Part shown: positions 26,711 through 35,821 of the stretch, in pieces
How the letters are laid out: every line of letters starts with the position of its first letter
How positions within the stretch are numbered: the first letter of the stretch is position 1
NCBI GenBank assembly: GCA_016720655.1
Contig: JADKKE010000032.1
Span: 620,001 to 684,000 of the forward strand
Direction: 5' to 3'
Length of the DNA: 64,000 nucleotides
Origin: Bacteroidota bacterium
Lineage (GTDB): Bacteria > Bacteroidota > Bacteroidia > AKYH767-A > 2013-40CM-41-45
Made by a program: the position numbers and the translations under genes
The notes under the pieces: model-generated
Told to the model about the DNA's origin: nothing
What the model saw: only the letters and a program-made list of their open reading frames with translations
Database searches by the model: none

Positions 26711-27409
26711 CTATCGTATTTCTTCAGAAACGACAATGACCTCGGTCAGTGCATTCACGAAATAGATTCTTTTACTCCTTAACTCCAGGCATTGAAAACG
26801 TGTTCTGCGTCGGTGCCCTTTTATAAAAGTAAAATCACTTCGGTTCTGATGAATTCGGAAAATCGATTTTTCGGGAAGATCTTCAAGATGAACAACAGGT
26901 TGAGCTTGCGGTGCATCGTACTTTTTTAATGCCCGGAAAAGGTCCTGATCCGAACAGCTTGATGCTGCAGGATTGTGCAGGTACCTCGAAACGGCCTGCT
27001 GAATATCCTCAGGAAAAATTCCTTTGGAAACGAATTGAGAAAGCAAAACCCTGAACTCGCTTTTCCATTCTTTCCCGTGAGGCTCATGTTTTCGATTGAA
27101 TTTTTCGAAACAATGCAAATGTGCAACTTCATGAACAAAAGTAATGAGGAATGCATACTTGTTCAAATCATGATTAATGGTAATCCGGTGGCCCTTTCCC
27201 GGACCCAATGGAAGATAATCCCCAAATTTAGAGGATCTTCCTTTTGTAATTTTAAGATGAATATTTTTAAGGATTACCCAGGAAGTACATTCATCAACAG
27301 TTGTTGATGGAAGGTATTTTGATAATACAGAGGATATCGCTTCGCGTGACAAGTTTTTTTTTCTGCGGTAAATATAATGGATATTCAGAATTAAAAACCC
27401 GACAAACAT
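26711..27409 (-). CDS. SprT-like zinc metallopeptidase-domain protein
   Basis: The 232-residue product has the SprT-like zinc motif HEVAH at residues 93–97 (in ITFVHEVAHLHC), with a third potential ligand histidine near 111 (EPHGKEWKSEF). A C-terminal part from about 150 is divergent. In eukaryotes the family includes the DNA–protein crosslink protease Spartan; in bacteria the function is uncertain. The first 15 residues are hydrophobic and may be upstream sequence rather than protein, so the true start may be a little downstream. Confidence 0.82.
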   Translation of the reverse strand: MFVGFLILNIHYIYRRKKNLSREAISSVLSKYLPSTTVDECTSWVILKNIHLKITKGRSSKFGDYLPLGPGKGHRITINHDLNKYAFLITFVHEVAHLHCFEKFNRKHEPHGKEWKSEFRVLLSQFVSKGIFPEDIQQAVSRYLHNPAASSCSDQDLFRALKKYDAPQAQPVVHLEDLPEKSIFRIHQNRSDFTFIKGHRRRTRFQCLELRSKRIYFVNALTEVIVVSEEIR

Positions 27410-27476
27410 TTTGGTTTTTTACAGGGTAGAATCCTAAATGCCAGGCAAACAATCGGGGCAGTAGGGAAGAAAAATA

Positions 27477-29605
27477 TTAAGGCTTGAAAATTTGATAGGC
27501 TATCAAACTGGCAAGGTATGCCATTCCACTCATGTAAAATATCTGAATCAGCGGATAACGAATCCTTTTTGTTTCTCTATACACAGTAGCAACTGTACTC
27601 ATGCACTGCATGGCAAAGGCATAAAATAACATGAGCGCAAGTCCGACAGCAAATGTATAACGGGGCCCGCCTGTAATTGGATTTACCTCAGATTGCATTT
27701 TTCTTTCAATGTATGTTTGGAAGAATTCGTGTCTCCAACACTATAGATTGTCGACATCGTACCCACAAAAACTTCTCGTGCTGCAAACGAAGTAATGAGT
27801 GCAATTCCTATTTTCCAGTCGAATCCCAACGGTTTGATAATGGGTTCTATCACATGACCCAGCAAACCGGCATAGGATGATTCCAGTTTTTCAGTCTGTA
27901 TTTTTCTTTCGATTTCTTCTTGGGGTAAAATCCGTGTATATTCTACACTGGAATATTTTTGTTCAATTTTATCAAATGTTCCTGAGGGCCCAAAGGAGGA
28001 AAGTACCCACAGAATGATTGAAATTGTAATAATCACTTTTCCAGCATCAAATAGAAAAATCTTAACCTTCTCGACAATGTGTAATCCAATGGATGACCAA
28101 CGTGGTACACGATACATGGGTAACTCCATGACAAAAAAACTTCTTTCCCTGGTTTTGATAAAATGTTTCATCACCCACGCTACTCCAACTGCGGCTACAA
28201 ATCCGATCAGGTAGAGCATCATCAGAACTAATCCCTGTAGGTTTACACCATAGACATAATCCTTTGGAATGATGAGCGCAATCAAAAGCGTGTACACAGG
28301 CAATCGCGCAGAACAACTCATCAAGGGTGTCACCATAATTGTGATCAGACGTTCTTTCCAATTTTGGATAGTACGAGTCGACATGATGGCCGGAACTGCA
28401 CAGGCAACACTACTGATTAAAGGAATTAAAGATTTGCCGTTCAAGCCAAATTTTCGTAACAAACGATCCATGATAAAACTAACCCTGGCCATATACCCGG
28501 TGTCCTCAAGGATGGCAATGAAGAAAAATAACAGTGCGATCTGCGGGACGAAGACAACGATCCCGTTCAATCCAGCAAGTACACCTCCAACAATCAAATC
28601 ATTGATTAGTCCTTTCGGTAAATTGTTCCGGATAAAACTGCTCAACATTTGAAAACTGGAGTCAATCAAATCCATAGGATAGCTGGCCCATGAAAAAATT
28701 GCCTGAAAAATCACAAAAAGTATCGCGAGGAAAATAAAATAGCCCCATACCCTGTGCGTGAGCAGACTGTCAATTTTATAAGAAATGGATTTTTGAATCG
28801 GCGTGTTCGGTGTTACAACACAATCATTCATAATCCCTGTAATAATTTTATAACGTTCTAATGTTTCCCTGGCCTGCATTTGTTGGGAATCAAAAAAATG
28901 ATCCTTACAGGCAGCCTGAATTTTATCACGCTTCCACTGATGAATTTCAAAGGCTGTGATAAGATCGAGATTATTGGCCACGAGAAAAGCATTGTAATTA
29001 CTGTTCACATGTACAACATTTCGAATAGTATCTACAACCACCGGAGAAAACACCCGCACATCGATGAAATCATTGTCTGGCACATGCAAGGGTTGAACGA
29101 TCGCTTTTTTTAGTTCCTTGATACCTTCATGCGTTCGTGCATTCATCGGAATCACAGGGATTCCGAGTCGAAGGGATAGCCGGTGAAAATCAATTTCAAT
29201 TTTTTTATACCGTACCAGGTCCATCATGTTTATCACAAGAATGACCGGGATTTTTAAATCAATGACTTGTGAACATAAAAAAAGATTTCTCTTCAGGTTC
29301 GTGCCATCTGCAACAACAATAGTGAGATCAGGGTGACTTTCATTACTGGGATCACACAGAATTTGAAATGGAAGTTTTTCTTCCGGTGATTTTGGATACA
29401 AACTATATGTTCCGGGAAGATCAATGTATTCTGCCTGAATTTGATTTCCTTCATTGTCAGAAAGTGTTGCGAAGCCCATTTTCTTATCGACCGTCACACC
29501 AGGAAAGTTGGCGACTTTCTGATTCAAACCGGTAAGTCCGTTAAATACAGATGATTTTCCGCTGTTCGGATTACCAACAAGGGCTATTTTCAATTTCCTC
29601 GCCAC
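27477..29605 (-). CDS. feoB: Ferrous iron transporter FeoB (frameshifted near the C-terminus)
   Basis: FeoB imports Fe(II) through the inner membrane. The N-terminal G domain shows GNPNSGKSSVFNGLTG (11–26), YIDLPGTYSL and VINMMDL. The core has two Gate motifs (VACAVPAIMSTR and AAREVFVGTMST) among about 10 helices. The main frame ends abnormally after TLKEKCNLR (27683), but the final membrane part continues in the next frame from MQSEVNPITGG to 27477. One extra A in the A5 run (T5 at 27698–27702 on the given strand) restores a full-length ~709-residue protein, so a sequence error is likely. feoA lies 97 bases upstream on the same strand. Confidence 0.92.
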
Positions 29606-29702
29606 AGATGATTTTTATTTTTTAATCGAGAAGACAGGAAAAAATAATTGTCCTGGTTTCAATTTCCTTTTTAACTATTGGTCATATTGACTCAAAGATT
29701 GG

Positions 29703-29939
29703 TTAACCAATGCGAACCCGAACAGTGGCTGCTTCTTCCTTTCTCAAACTGAGCATGTAACCAGTTATGGAAATAGCAATCGGATCCCCCAAAGGTGCAA
29801 TTCTGATGACTTCGATTTTCTCTCCCGGAATACATCCCATTTCGAGTAATTTCAAAGACAATTCATAGTCTGTGAAAGAATCAATGACCCCATTTTGCCC
29901 TCTCTTCAATTCGGATAAATACTTCACCTCAGAGTTCAT
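29703..29939 (-). CDS. feoA: Ferrous iron transport accessory protein FeoA
   Basis: The 78-residue product is an SH3-like FeoA domain with YLSELKRGQNGVID at the start, LLEMGCIPGEKIEVIRIAPLGDPIAI in the middle, and a final SLRKEEAATVRV strand. FeoA binds the cytosolic side of FeoB and is needed for its activity. It precedes feoB in the same operon, with a -7 promoter box upstream. Confidence 0.93.
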   Translation of the reverse strand: MNSEVKYLSELKRGQNGVIDSFTDYELSLKLLEMGCIPGEKIEVIRIAPLGDPIAISITGYMLSLRKEEAATVRVRIG

Positions 29940-29970
29940 TTCGCTATTTAGAACGATTTTAAATAGGATT

Positions 29971-29978
29971 CAAAAGTA
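29971..29978 (-). promoter_or_regulatory. Probable -7 box for feoAB
   Basis: On the minus strand TACTTTTG matches TAnnTTTG, 31 bases upstream of the feoA start codon. I see no clear Fur box. Confidence 0.5.
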
Positions 29979-30060
29979 GCGAAATTTTGAATAAAAATGA
30001 TGATTTTAATCATTTCCATAATGAAAAATTATTGAAAAAGAAGGATATTACGCGATCAGG

Positions 30061-30198
30061 TCAGCTCCTGTTCTTGTGCTTAACTTTAGTGATTCGAGGG
30101 CAATCACATTTCTTCTTCGTCAAAAAACACCCTGTTGAACTCGTAATAACAAGAGCAGCGAGAATAAGAAGTAAAGAATTCGACCGAAATCTTCTCAT
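30061..30198 (-). CDS. 45-aa putative lipoprotein with a KKCDCP motif
   Basis: This short gene is intact between an ATG at 30198 and a TGA at 30061. It encodes a basic start, a hydrophobic segment LLLILAALVITSS and a lipobox TGC at residues 22–24, then a basic tail with KKKCDCPRI and KVKHKNRS. A lipid-anchored, cysteine-pair mini-protein of this type recurs in Bacteroidota; its function is unknown. A TATCTTTG box sits just upstream. It is divergent from the mlaE-type gene. Confidence 0.65.
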   Translation of the reverse strand: MRRFRSNSLLLILAALVITSSTGCFLTKKKCDCPRITKVKHKNRS

Positions 30199-30202
30199 GG
30201 GA

Positions 30203-30210
30203 CAAAGATA
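30203..30210 (-). promoter_or_regulatory. -7 box next to the small lipoprotein start
   Basis: TATCTTTG on the minus strand fits the consensus but ends 4 bases before the ATG at 30198, implying a leaderless transcript or a start slightly downstream. Confidence 0.4.
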
Positions 30211-30286
30211 AAGATGTTGATATTGTTGAAACGTGAATTCTCACGGAATCTTTCAACCGGGTATTAATTCTTATTTTAGCCAACGC

Positions 30287-31027
30287 ATGAATTGGCTATT
30301 TCACTTAGGACGATATTGGATTTTCATCAAGGAGATGATGACCAAACCCGAAAAATTCTCCATTTATTGGCGACAATTGGTTCGGGAGTTGGATAATTTT
30401 GGGTATGGATCTCTTGGGATTGTTGCTCTCACATCTGTTTTTATGGGGGCCGTAATTACCATCCAGACTGTCTACAACCTGGTGAATCCATTGGTGCCCC
30501 TGTCCGCGGTTGGAATTGTCGCCAGAGACTCAATTATCCTGGAATTTTCACCGACGATGATGTCACTCGTTCTGGCGGGAAAAATTGGATCCAGCATTGC
30601 TTCCGAAATTGGAACCATGCGGGTTACCGAACAGATTGATGCATTGGAAATCATGGGAATTAATGCTTCCGCTTATCTGGTACTTCCCAAGGTAGTTGCT
30701 GCCATTCTTATTTTCCCATTCGTTGTCTCTATCAGTATGTTTCTTGGAGTCTTCGGTGGATGGTTTGCAGGTACGATGGCTGGGGTGATTAGTTCTGCTG
30801 AATTTATCAGAGGGATCCAGGATTCGTTTGTTCCGTTCAATATCACTTTTGCAATGATTAAGACACTCACTTTCGCTTATATCATCACTACGGTTTCTGC
30901 TTACCATGGATACCATACTGAAGGCGGTGCTCTCGAGGTCGGCCAATCGAGTACAAATGCAGTTGTGTACAGCAGTATCCTCATTCTTGTTTTTGATTAT
31001 ATCCTGACTCAATTAATCCTCACATGA
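30287..31027 (+). CDS. mlaE: MlaE-type ABC transporter permease
   Basis: MlaE permeases move phospholipids between membranes with an MCE-domain partner. The product of about 246 residues (from the ATG at 30287; an earlier ATG at 30233 adds 18 residues that lack conservation) has the MlaE signature AVITIQTVYNL, the EFSPTMMSLVLAGKIGSSIASEIGTMRVTEQIDALE block, and a final SSILILVFDYILTQLIL helix. The stop overlaps the ATPase gene by 4 bases (ATGA), so translation is coupled. Confidence 0.92.
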   Translation: MNWLFHLGRYWIFIKEMMTKPEKFSIYWRQLVRELDNFGYGSLGIVALTSVFMGAVITIQTVYNLVNPLVPLSAVGIVARDSIILEFSPTMMSLVLAGKIGSSIASEIGTMRVTEQIDALEIMGINASAYLVLPKVVAAILIFPFVVSISMFLGVFGGWFAGTMAGVISSAEFIRGIQDSFVPFNITFAMIKTLTFAYIITTVSAYHGYHTEGGALEVGQSSTNAVVYSSILILVFDYILTQLILT

Positions 31028-31773
31028 TCGAACTGAAAAGCATCTCGAAAAGCTTCAACGGTCGTGTGATTTTGAATAATGTATCGACCACATTTGAAAA
31101 AGGTCATATTAACCTGGTCATTGGAGGAAGCGGAAGCGGAAAAACCGTGATGATGAAATGCATGGTTGGTCTCGTTGATGTTGATGGAGGCGAATTGTGG
31201 TATGATGGAAAAATTTTTTCAGGGCTGGATAAAAAAGAACGCAAACCCTTCCGTCAGGAAATTGGAATGGTTTTTCAGGGTGGAGCCTTATTTGATTCTT
31301 TGACAGTGGAACAGAATATTATGTTTCCATTAAACATGTTTACAAAAATGAGCTTGGAAGAAAAGCTCGATCGTGTAAACTTCTGTCTGAACCGTGTAAA
31401 CCTTGTCAATGTAAATAAACTTTCTCCTTCTGAACTGAGTGGAGGGATGAAAAAGAGAGTGGCAATTGCAAGAGCGATTGCGCCAAATCCAAGCTACCTT
31501 TTTTGCGATGAACCCAATTCAGGATTAGACCCGCGTACCTCCATCGTCATTGATAACCTGATCAAAGAAATCACCGAAGAATTCAATATCACCACTATTG
31601 TGAATACCCACGATATGAATTCGGTTCTTGAGATCGGAGATAAAATTCTTTATTTACACCGGGGAGAAAAATGGTGGGAGGGAACCGTTGATGATATTTT
31701 GAGAACAGATAATAAGGAGCTCAATGAATTTATTTTTGCAAGTAAGCTGGCAAAGAATGTGAAGAACATTTAG
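31024..31773 (+). CDS. mlaF: MlaF-type ABC transporter ATP-binding protein
   Basis: The 249-residue ATPase powers the MlaE permease. Walker A is IGGSGSGKT (about 33–41), the Q-loop is in GMVFQGGALFDS, the signature is ELSGGMKKRVAIARAI, Walker B and the glutamate are in YLFCDEPNSGLDP, and the H-loop is IVNTHDM. It overlaps mlaE by 4 bases. No MCE/mlaD gene follows; a heptamer repeat element and a terminator do. Confidence 0.93.
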   Translation: MIELKSISKSFNGRVILNNVSTTFEKGHINLVIGGSGSGKTVMMKCMVGLVDVDGGELWYDGKIFSGLDKKERKPFRQEIGMVFQGGALFDSLTVEQNIMFPLNMFTKMSLEEKLDRVNFCLNRVNLVNVNKLSPSELSGGMKKRVAIARAIAPNPSYLFCDEPNSGLDPRTSIVIDNLIKEITEEFNITTIVNTHDMNSVLEIGDKILYLHRGEKWWEGTVDDILRTDNKELNEFIFASKLAKNVKNI

Positions 31774-31776
31774 AGA

Positions 31777-31870
31777 GTGAATAGCGAATAGTGAATAGTG
31801 AATAGTGAATGGTGAATAGTGATTTTACTGCCAGCACTTTTTGTCCCCCGTCTCCTCGTCCCTCGCCCCT
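31777..31870. repeat. Composite heptamer repeat element B
   Basis: The first array (31777–31818) has six 7-base units GTGAATA (variants GCGAATA and GTGAATG), plus a partial GTGATTT. After a 17-base spacer (TACTGCCAGCACTTTTT) a second array (31843–31870) has four units GTCCCCC, GTCTCCT, CGTCCCT, CGCCCCT. It begins 4 bases after the mlaF stop codon. The layout repeats that of element A with different unit sequences. Confidence 0.85.
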
Positions 31871-31880
31871 CTAACAAAAA

Positions 31881-31910
31881 AAAGCCCCACCAAATCGGTG
31901 AGGCTTTTTT
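31881..31910. terminator. Bidirectional terminator
   Basis: AAGCCCCACC pairs with GGTGAGGCTT (one mismatch) around a short loop, with an A run before and a T6 tract after, between convergent genes. Confidence 0.8.
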
Positions 31911-31942
31911 ATGTTCCTGAAACCAGGAAAACTCAATTCAAA

Positions 31943-33770
31943 TTATTTTGCAGAAATCACAATGGATTTGTTTACAACACCGGTTGAAGTACGAACCTGA
32001 AGTGTATAAACACCATGAGTAAGATTGCTGAGGTCAATTTTTTCATTCATAAATGATCCAAAAGTTCGGCTCATCACAATTTGACCAACAGAATTATAAA
32101 CGTTCACTGTAACATCTTTTTCAACTGTACCATTGTTCATGATATATACAACACCTTTTGTAGGGTTCGGATAAACAGAAATATTAGAAACAGCTTCAAC
32201 GTTATTTACACCTACAAATGTAGAAGATGGGTTGTTGACACGAACGATGAAGGAGAATGTGAATCCTGCATCTTCAATTGGAAGCCAGCCTGTACCTGCA
32301 TCAAAAAATACAGCTCCTGGAGTGTACTGTTGAGAAATCGCACCGATGGTGACGTTGTTTGTGTCGATCTGTTGAACTCCAACAAAATAATCCCCAGGCA
32401 ATACATTAATGTGACTTGGGAATGGAAGCGTAATAAATCCACCTGCTGCATCTACAGCTGTGATTTCATAGCCTTGTGTACTTCCAACAAGAAAATCTGG
32501 TGCACCGGCAGTTACAGTATAAACTGAGAATTTAATACTGTCGCCTTCTGTAGGGGCATCGAAAATCCTGTAACGGAAGTAAATTGTGAACCTGGTAAAC
32601 ATGAAAGATTTGACCGAGAGTTCCCATCCCACCAGTAAATCCGAATCCACCCAGGTAGCCGGATGCATCAAAATCAGTGAAATCACGAGCATAAACAGAA
32701 TCATTAACATAAACTACAGAGAATGTAGTATCGTTTGCTCCGTTTGCATCACCTGCCAAAACAACCACCTGACGAAGGATATACAATCCAGTGTCAGTTG
32801 GAACGTATGTTCCTGAAAGGACTGGAGAAGTATCGCCGGCAGCAATAATAGCAGCCGCATTAGAAGTACCTGTGAATACATTGTTTGTAAGATCACCCAG
32901 AAATACATCAAAGTTGATACTTACATTGGTAATGTCAGAGCCACCATTGTTCAACACACGGCCTTCCATTTTGAAAGCTTCAGCCTGGTTGATTGGAATT
33001 TCAGGATATTCTCCAATGAATCCATCATCAATGATTGCTGCATCTGCAGCTGGAAGTTCGCCCAGACTTACATCGTCAAACATCCAGTACCATGACCAGT
33101 CTCCTGTGAATACAAATTTCAGATAAACTGTGCTTTGACCGCCTGCTTCAGCAGAGATGTTCGCACTTACAAAACTTGGATTTGCTGTACCGACATTGTT
33201 CGCCAATCCGGTTTCAGCTGCATGAATAAGTGTCCAGTTAATGCTGTCACTGCTCACATACACATGTCCTGTGTTTGGGAAAATAGCAGCAGCATCTTCC
33301 CACTTCAGGAAGTATTCGTACATCGTCAATCGTACTGTTGGATGTGTAGAACAATCAATGGCTCCGGAAGTCAGGATAGCCCATTCGCCACCCACTGATG
33401 CATTCGCAGAATCACTGTCATACATCATGTAGCCGTTTGCAGCACTCGTACCAACATCAGATAACCAAGAATCATCTCCGTTGATATTTGGTTGGAAAGC
33501 TCCGGTTGTTGTCCATTTCCAGGAAACACCTACGTTGGTACTGTCAACATTTGACCATCCGGCAGGAATTCCTAGAGAGAAATCTTCCGTGTAAAAATCA
33601 ACGCGACTGTGTTGAGCAGTTGCATGAGGGAGTTGAATCTGGCGAGAGGAAGCCGGTTTATTTTTCGCAGCCGATTTTCCACTCTTCGCGTTTGCAACAG
33701 TATTGCCATTCGTAGCGAATACGGAAATGGATGCAAATACTACCGCACATAGAATAGTAAATTTTTTCAT
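31943..33770 (-). CDS. T9SS type A sorting-domain protein with a choice-of-anchor J domain (frameshifted)
   Basis: The N-terminal frame (33770–32532) has a signal peptide (MKKFTILCAVVFASISVFA), a cleaved-adhesin/choice-of-anchor J domain beginning YTEDFSLGIPAGW with TSAANGYMMYDSDS and KFVFTGDWSWYWMFDDV, and a beta-rich linker. The C-terminal frame (to 31943) supplies a beta-sandwich and the sorting domain (ISVYPNPTKGVVYI … VTVNVYNSVGQIVMS … NKSIVISAK). The two frames overlap and the switch lies near 32580–32605, so a one-base indel splits a single gene. It is a paralogue of the next gene and carries the same type of promoter. Confidence 0.88.
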
Positions 33771-33802
33771 GATTCTTTTGGTTAGAGATATTTTAAGAAT
33801 GG

Positions 33803-33832
33803 CAAATGTACTTTATTTTTAAAATCAATCAA
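33803..33832 (-). promoter_or_regulatory. Promoter of the first anchor-J T9SS gene
   Basis: On the minus strand TTG (33832–33830) and TACATTTG (33810–33803) are separated by 19 bases, matching the Bacteroidota -33/-7 pattern, 33 bases before the start codon. Confidence 0.65.
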
Positions 33833-33903
33833 CTTTTACCTTGTCATTTTAATTCACCTTCCCCTCGAAAAAGATCAGTTTGTCGGGAATTTTGTGGGTA
33901 TTA

Positions 33904-33942
33904 TGAAAAAAAAAAGGACACTTGTTAAAGTGTCCTTTTTTT
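33904..33942 (-). terminator. Terminator of the second T9SS gene
   Basis: AAAGGACACT pairs with AGTGTCCTTT (10 bp, 6-base loop), with A/T runs on both sides, 20 bases beyond the stop codon at 33962. Confidence 0.85.
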
Positions 33943-33961
33943 AAATGAAATGTGGTTATTC

Positions 33962-35719
33962 TTAACGAACAACTGAGATAGACTGCGTGCTAACTCCGGC
34001 ATCGCTAATCACTCTCACAAAATATTGCCCAACAGGCTGATTTGTTAAATCTAGCACTTGGCCGGAAAGATTGCTGTAATTCGATTCAAAAACAACTTGT
34101 CCAATTGTATTGCAAACAGAAATCTGGAATGAATTGGATTTAATTGCTGAATTCAGGTGGAAATAGCCTGCAGCAGGGTTTGGATAAACCGATACATCGT
34201 TCTTGCTTACTTCATTTATCCCAACACCTGATGAACCGGAAAGGTTGATGTCATCAATGCGAAGATTGGTTGCAGAATCTGAATTTGCTACATGGAATCC
34301 AATGTAATAGATGCCATTTGCAGGAACAGTGAAACTCGCAATGTTCGTGAGATAGGATACGTTGTTGATCAGGTGGAAAGAAATCAGCGACTGAGTCATT
34401 CCTGCAGGTGTTTGATCAGTTCCAACCATCACTTCAAGAAATGCCTGAGTTGAGGTACTGGATGTACGGTAAAAATAACTCAAGTCGTAATTCGTAGTAT
34501 CGTTCAGTTCAAGACAAGTAGTAAACAACCAGTCATCAGCTGGAACTGTTGAATTTGGAGTTGACATACGCGCACAAGTAGTACCGGAATGTGGATTGGT
34601 AGTAACGAGGTTCCAGAAATATCCATCCAGATTTACATCATCAACAGCCCAGGTACTAAGATCTTCGTTGTCTTCAAAACCCATACTATAACTTGTACTT
34701 GCATTGGCAACAGTTGGTCCTGTGAAAATTGAAGTTGAAGCTGTGTCATTGGAGGTAATTGTATCACCAACAATAGCCGTGTAACTTACAATTGTGTGCA
34801 TCCCTGCAGCAGAGAGATCAGCCGCAGTGGTGAATGAATAAGAAAGTGATGATCCCGCAGCAATAGTATCTGTAACGATCTCCGTAACAGCAGTGCCGTT
34901 ATCTACAACGTAGCTGACATCAAAATTAGTAATCTCAACACCACCATAATTGTTGATTTCAACAGAGATGGTTTCAGCAGCGCTCAAAAGAGCACAAGAA
35001 GCAAGTGGTCCGTTAATTCCGGAAACACCTCCATCTACAGAGGATGGCTCGTACAATTGTACATCGTCAATCATCCACCAGAAATCATAATTCCCCTGAA
35101 AATTAAATTTGATTTGAACAGTAGCTTGTCCGGCAGCAAATGCAGTAATATCCACATCTACAAAATCCGGGTTTGGTGTAGCCTGATATTGTGCAAGACC
35201 GGCGCTGGCATCATACACATCATTCCATACGGTTCCGCCATCATTGCTCACCGAAACTCTCGCTGCTTCCGCAAAATGCACAAGGAGCTGATTAAAGGTA
35301 AGGTGTACCGCAACATTTGCAGAACAATCAATAGTTTCAGAAATAAGATCTGCATCTTCTCCACCAACACCACCTGCAGAATCACTGTCGAAAATCATGT
35401 AGCCATTCGCTGCAGAAGTTCCAACTGTACTCAGTGAATCGAGTCCTGGAGAAGATGAATATGCACCTGTGTTGGTCCATGTCCAGTTCAATCCATTGGA
35501 AGAATTATCATTGACCTGCCAGGTGCCCGGAATTCCACTGCTGAAATCCTGGCTGTAAAAAGGAACGGCCTGTGTCCTTGGTAATACAGATCCATGACGA
35601 AACGGTACCGAAGCACTGTTATCGGCAGGTAGCGCAGCACGTTGTCTCGAAATGGCGGTGAGCCCTGACGTGATCAATGCGAGCAGCGATAAAACAAAAA
35701 TGCGCGTAGAATTTTTCAT
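33962..35719 (-). CDS. T9SS type A sorting-domain protein with choice-of-anchor J domains
   Basis: The 585-residue product has a signal segment (FVLSLLALITSGLTA), an anchor-J/cleaved-adhesin domain (FYSQDFSSGIPGTW … TSAANGYMIFDSDS … WWMIDDVQLYEP, about 54–230), a CARDB-like linker, a second anchor-J-like domain (SYSMGFEDNEDLSTWAVDD … RIDDINLSG, about 345–505) and a sorting domain (VSVYPNPAAGYFHL … QISVCNTIGQVVFE … QSISVVR). T9SS exports such cargo to the cell surface. Its first half is clearly related to the neighbouring 31943–33770 gene, indicating tandem duplication. Ligand unknown. Confidence 0.9.
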   Translation of the reverse strand: MKNSTRIFVLSLLALITSGLTAISRQRAALPADNSASVPFRHGSVLPRTQAVPFYSQDFSSGIPGTWQVNDNSSNGLNWTWTNTGAYSSSPGLDSLSTVGTSAANGYMIFDSDSAGGVGGEDADLISETIDCSANVAVHLTFNQLLVHFAEAARVSVSNDGGTVWNDVYDASAGLAQYQATPNPDFVDVDITAFAAGQATVQIKFNFQGNYDFWWMIDDVQLYEPSSVDGGVSGINGPLASCALLSAAETISVEINNYGGVEITNFDVSYVVDNGTAVTEIVTDTIAAGSSLSYSFTTAADLSAAGMHTIVSYTAIVGDTITSNDTASTSIFTGPTVANASTSYSMGFEDNEDLSTWAVDDVNLDGYFWNLVTTNPHSGTTCARMSTPNSTVPADDWLFTTCLELNDTTNYDLSYFYRTSSTSTQAFLEVMVGTDQTPAGMTQSLISFHLINNVSYLTNIASFTVPANGIYYIGFHVANSDSATNLRIDDINLSGSSGVGINEVSKNDVSVYPNPAAGYFHLNSAIKSNSFQISVCNTIGQVVFESNYSNLSGQVLDLTNQPVGQYFVRVISDAGVSTQSISVVR

Positions 35720-35753
35720 TGTTTACAGATGGTTTTGGTTGTTTAGAGGGTTT

Positions 35754-35783
35754 CAAATGTAAGAATATTCCGGACTTTTTCAA
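35754..35783 (-). promoter_or_regulatory. Promoter of the second anchor-J T9SS gene
   Basis: TTG (35783–35781), 19 bases, TACATTTG (35761–35754) on the minus strand: the same spacing and the same -7 sequence as the paralogue's promoter, 34 bases before the start codon. Confidence 0.7.
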
Positions 35784-35821
35784 AGTCTGTCAAACTGTTA
35801 AAACCCTTGTTAGGTAAGGCT

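Noticed and set aside
29987..30211. Plus-strand frame between feoA and mlaE
   Set aside because: It is the reverse shadow of the small lipoprotein gene and has no sensible composition or motif.
23882..31870. CRISPR array
   Set aside because: Repeat units are 7 bases without spacers of 25–40 bases, and there are no cas genes.
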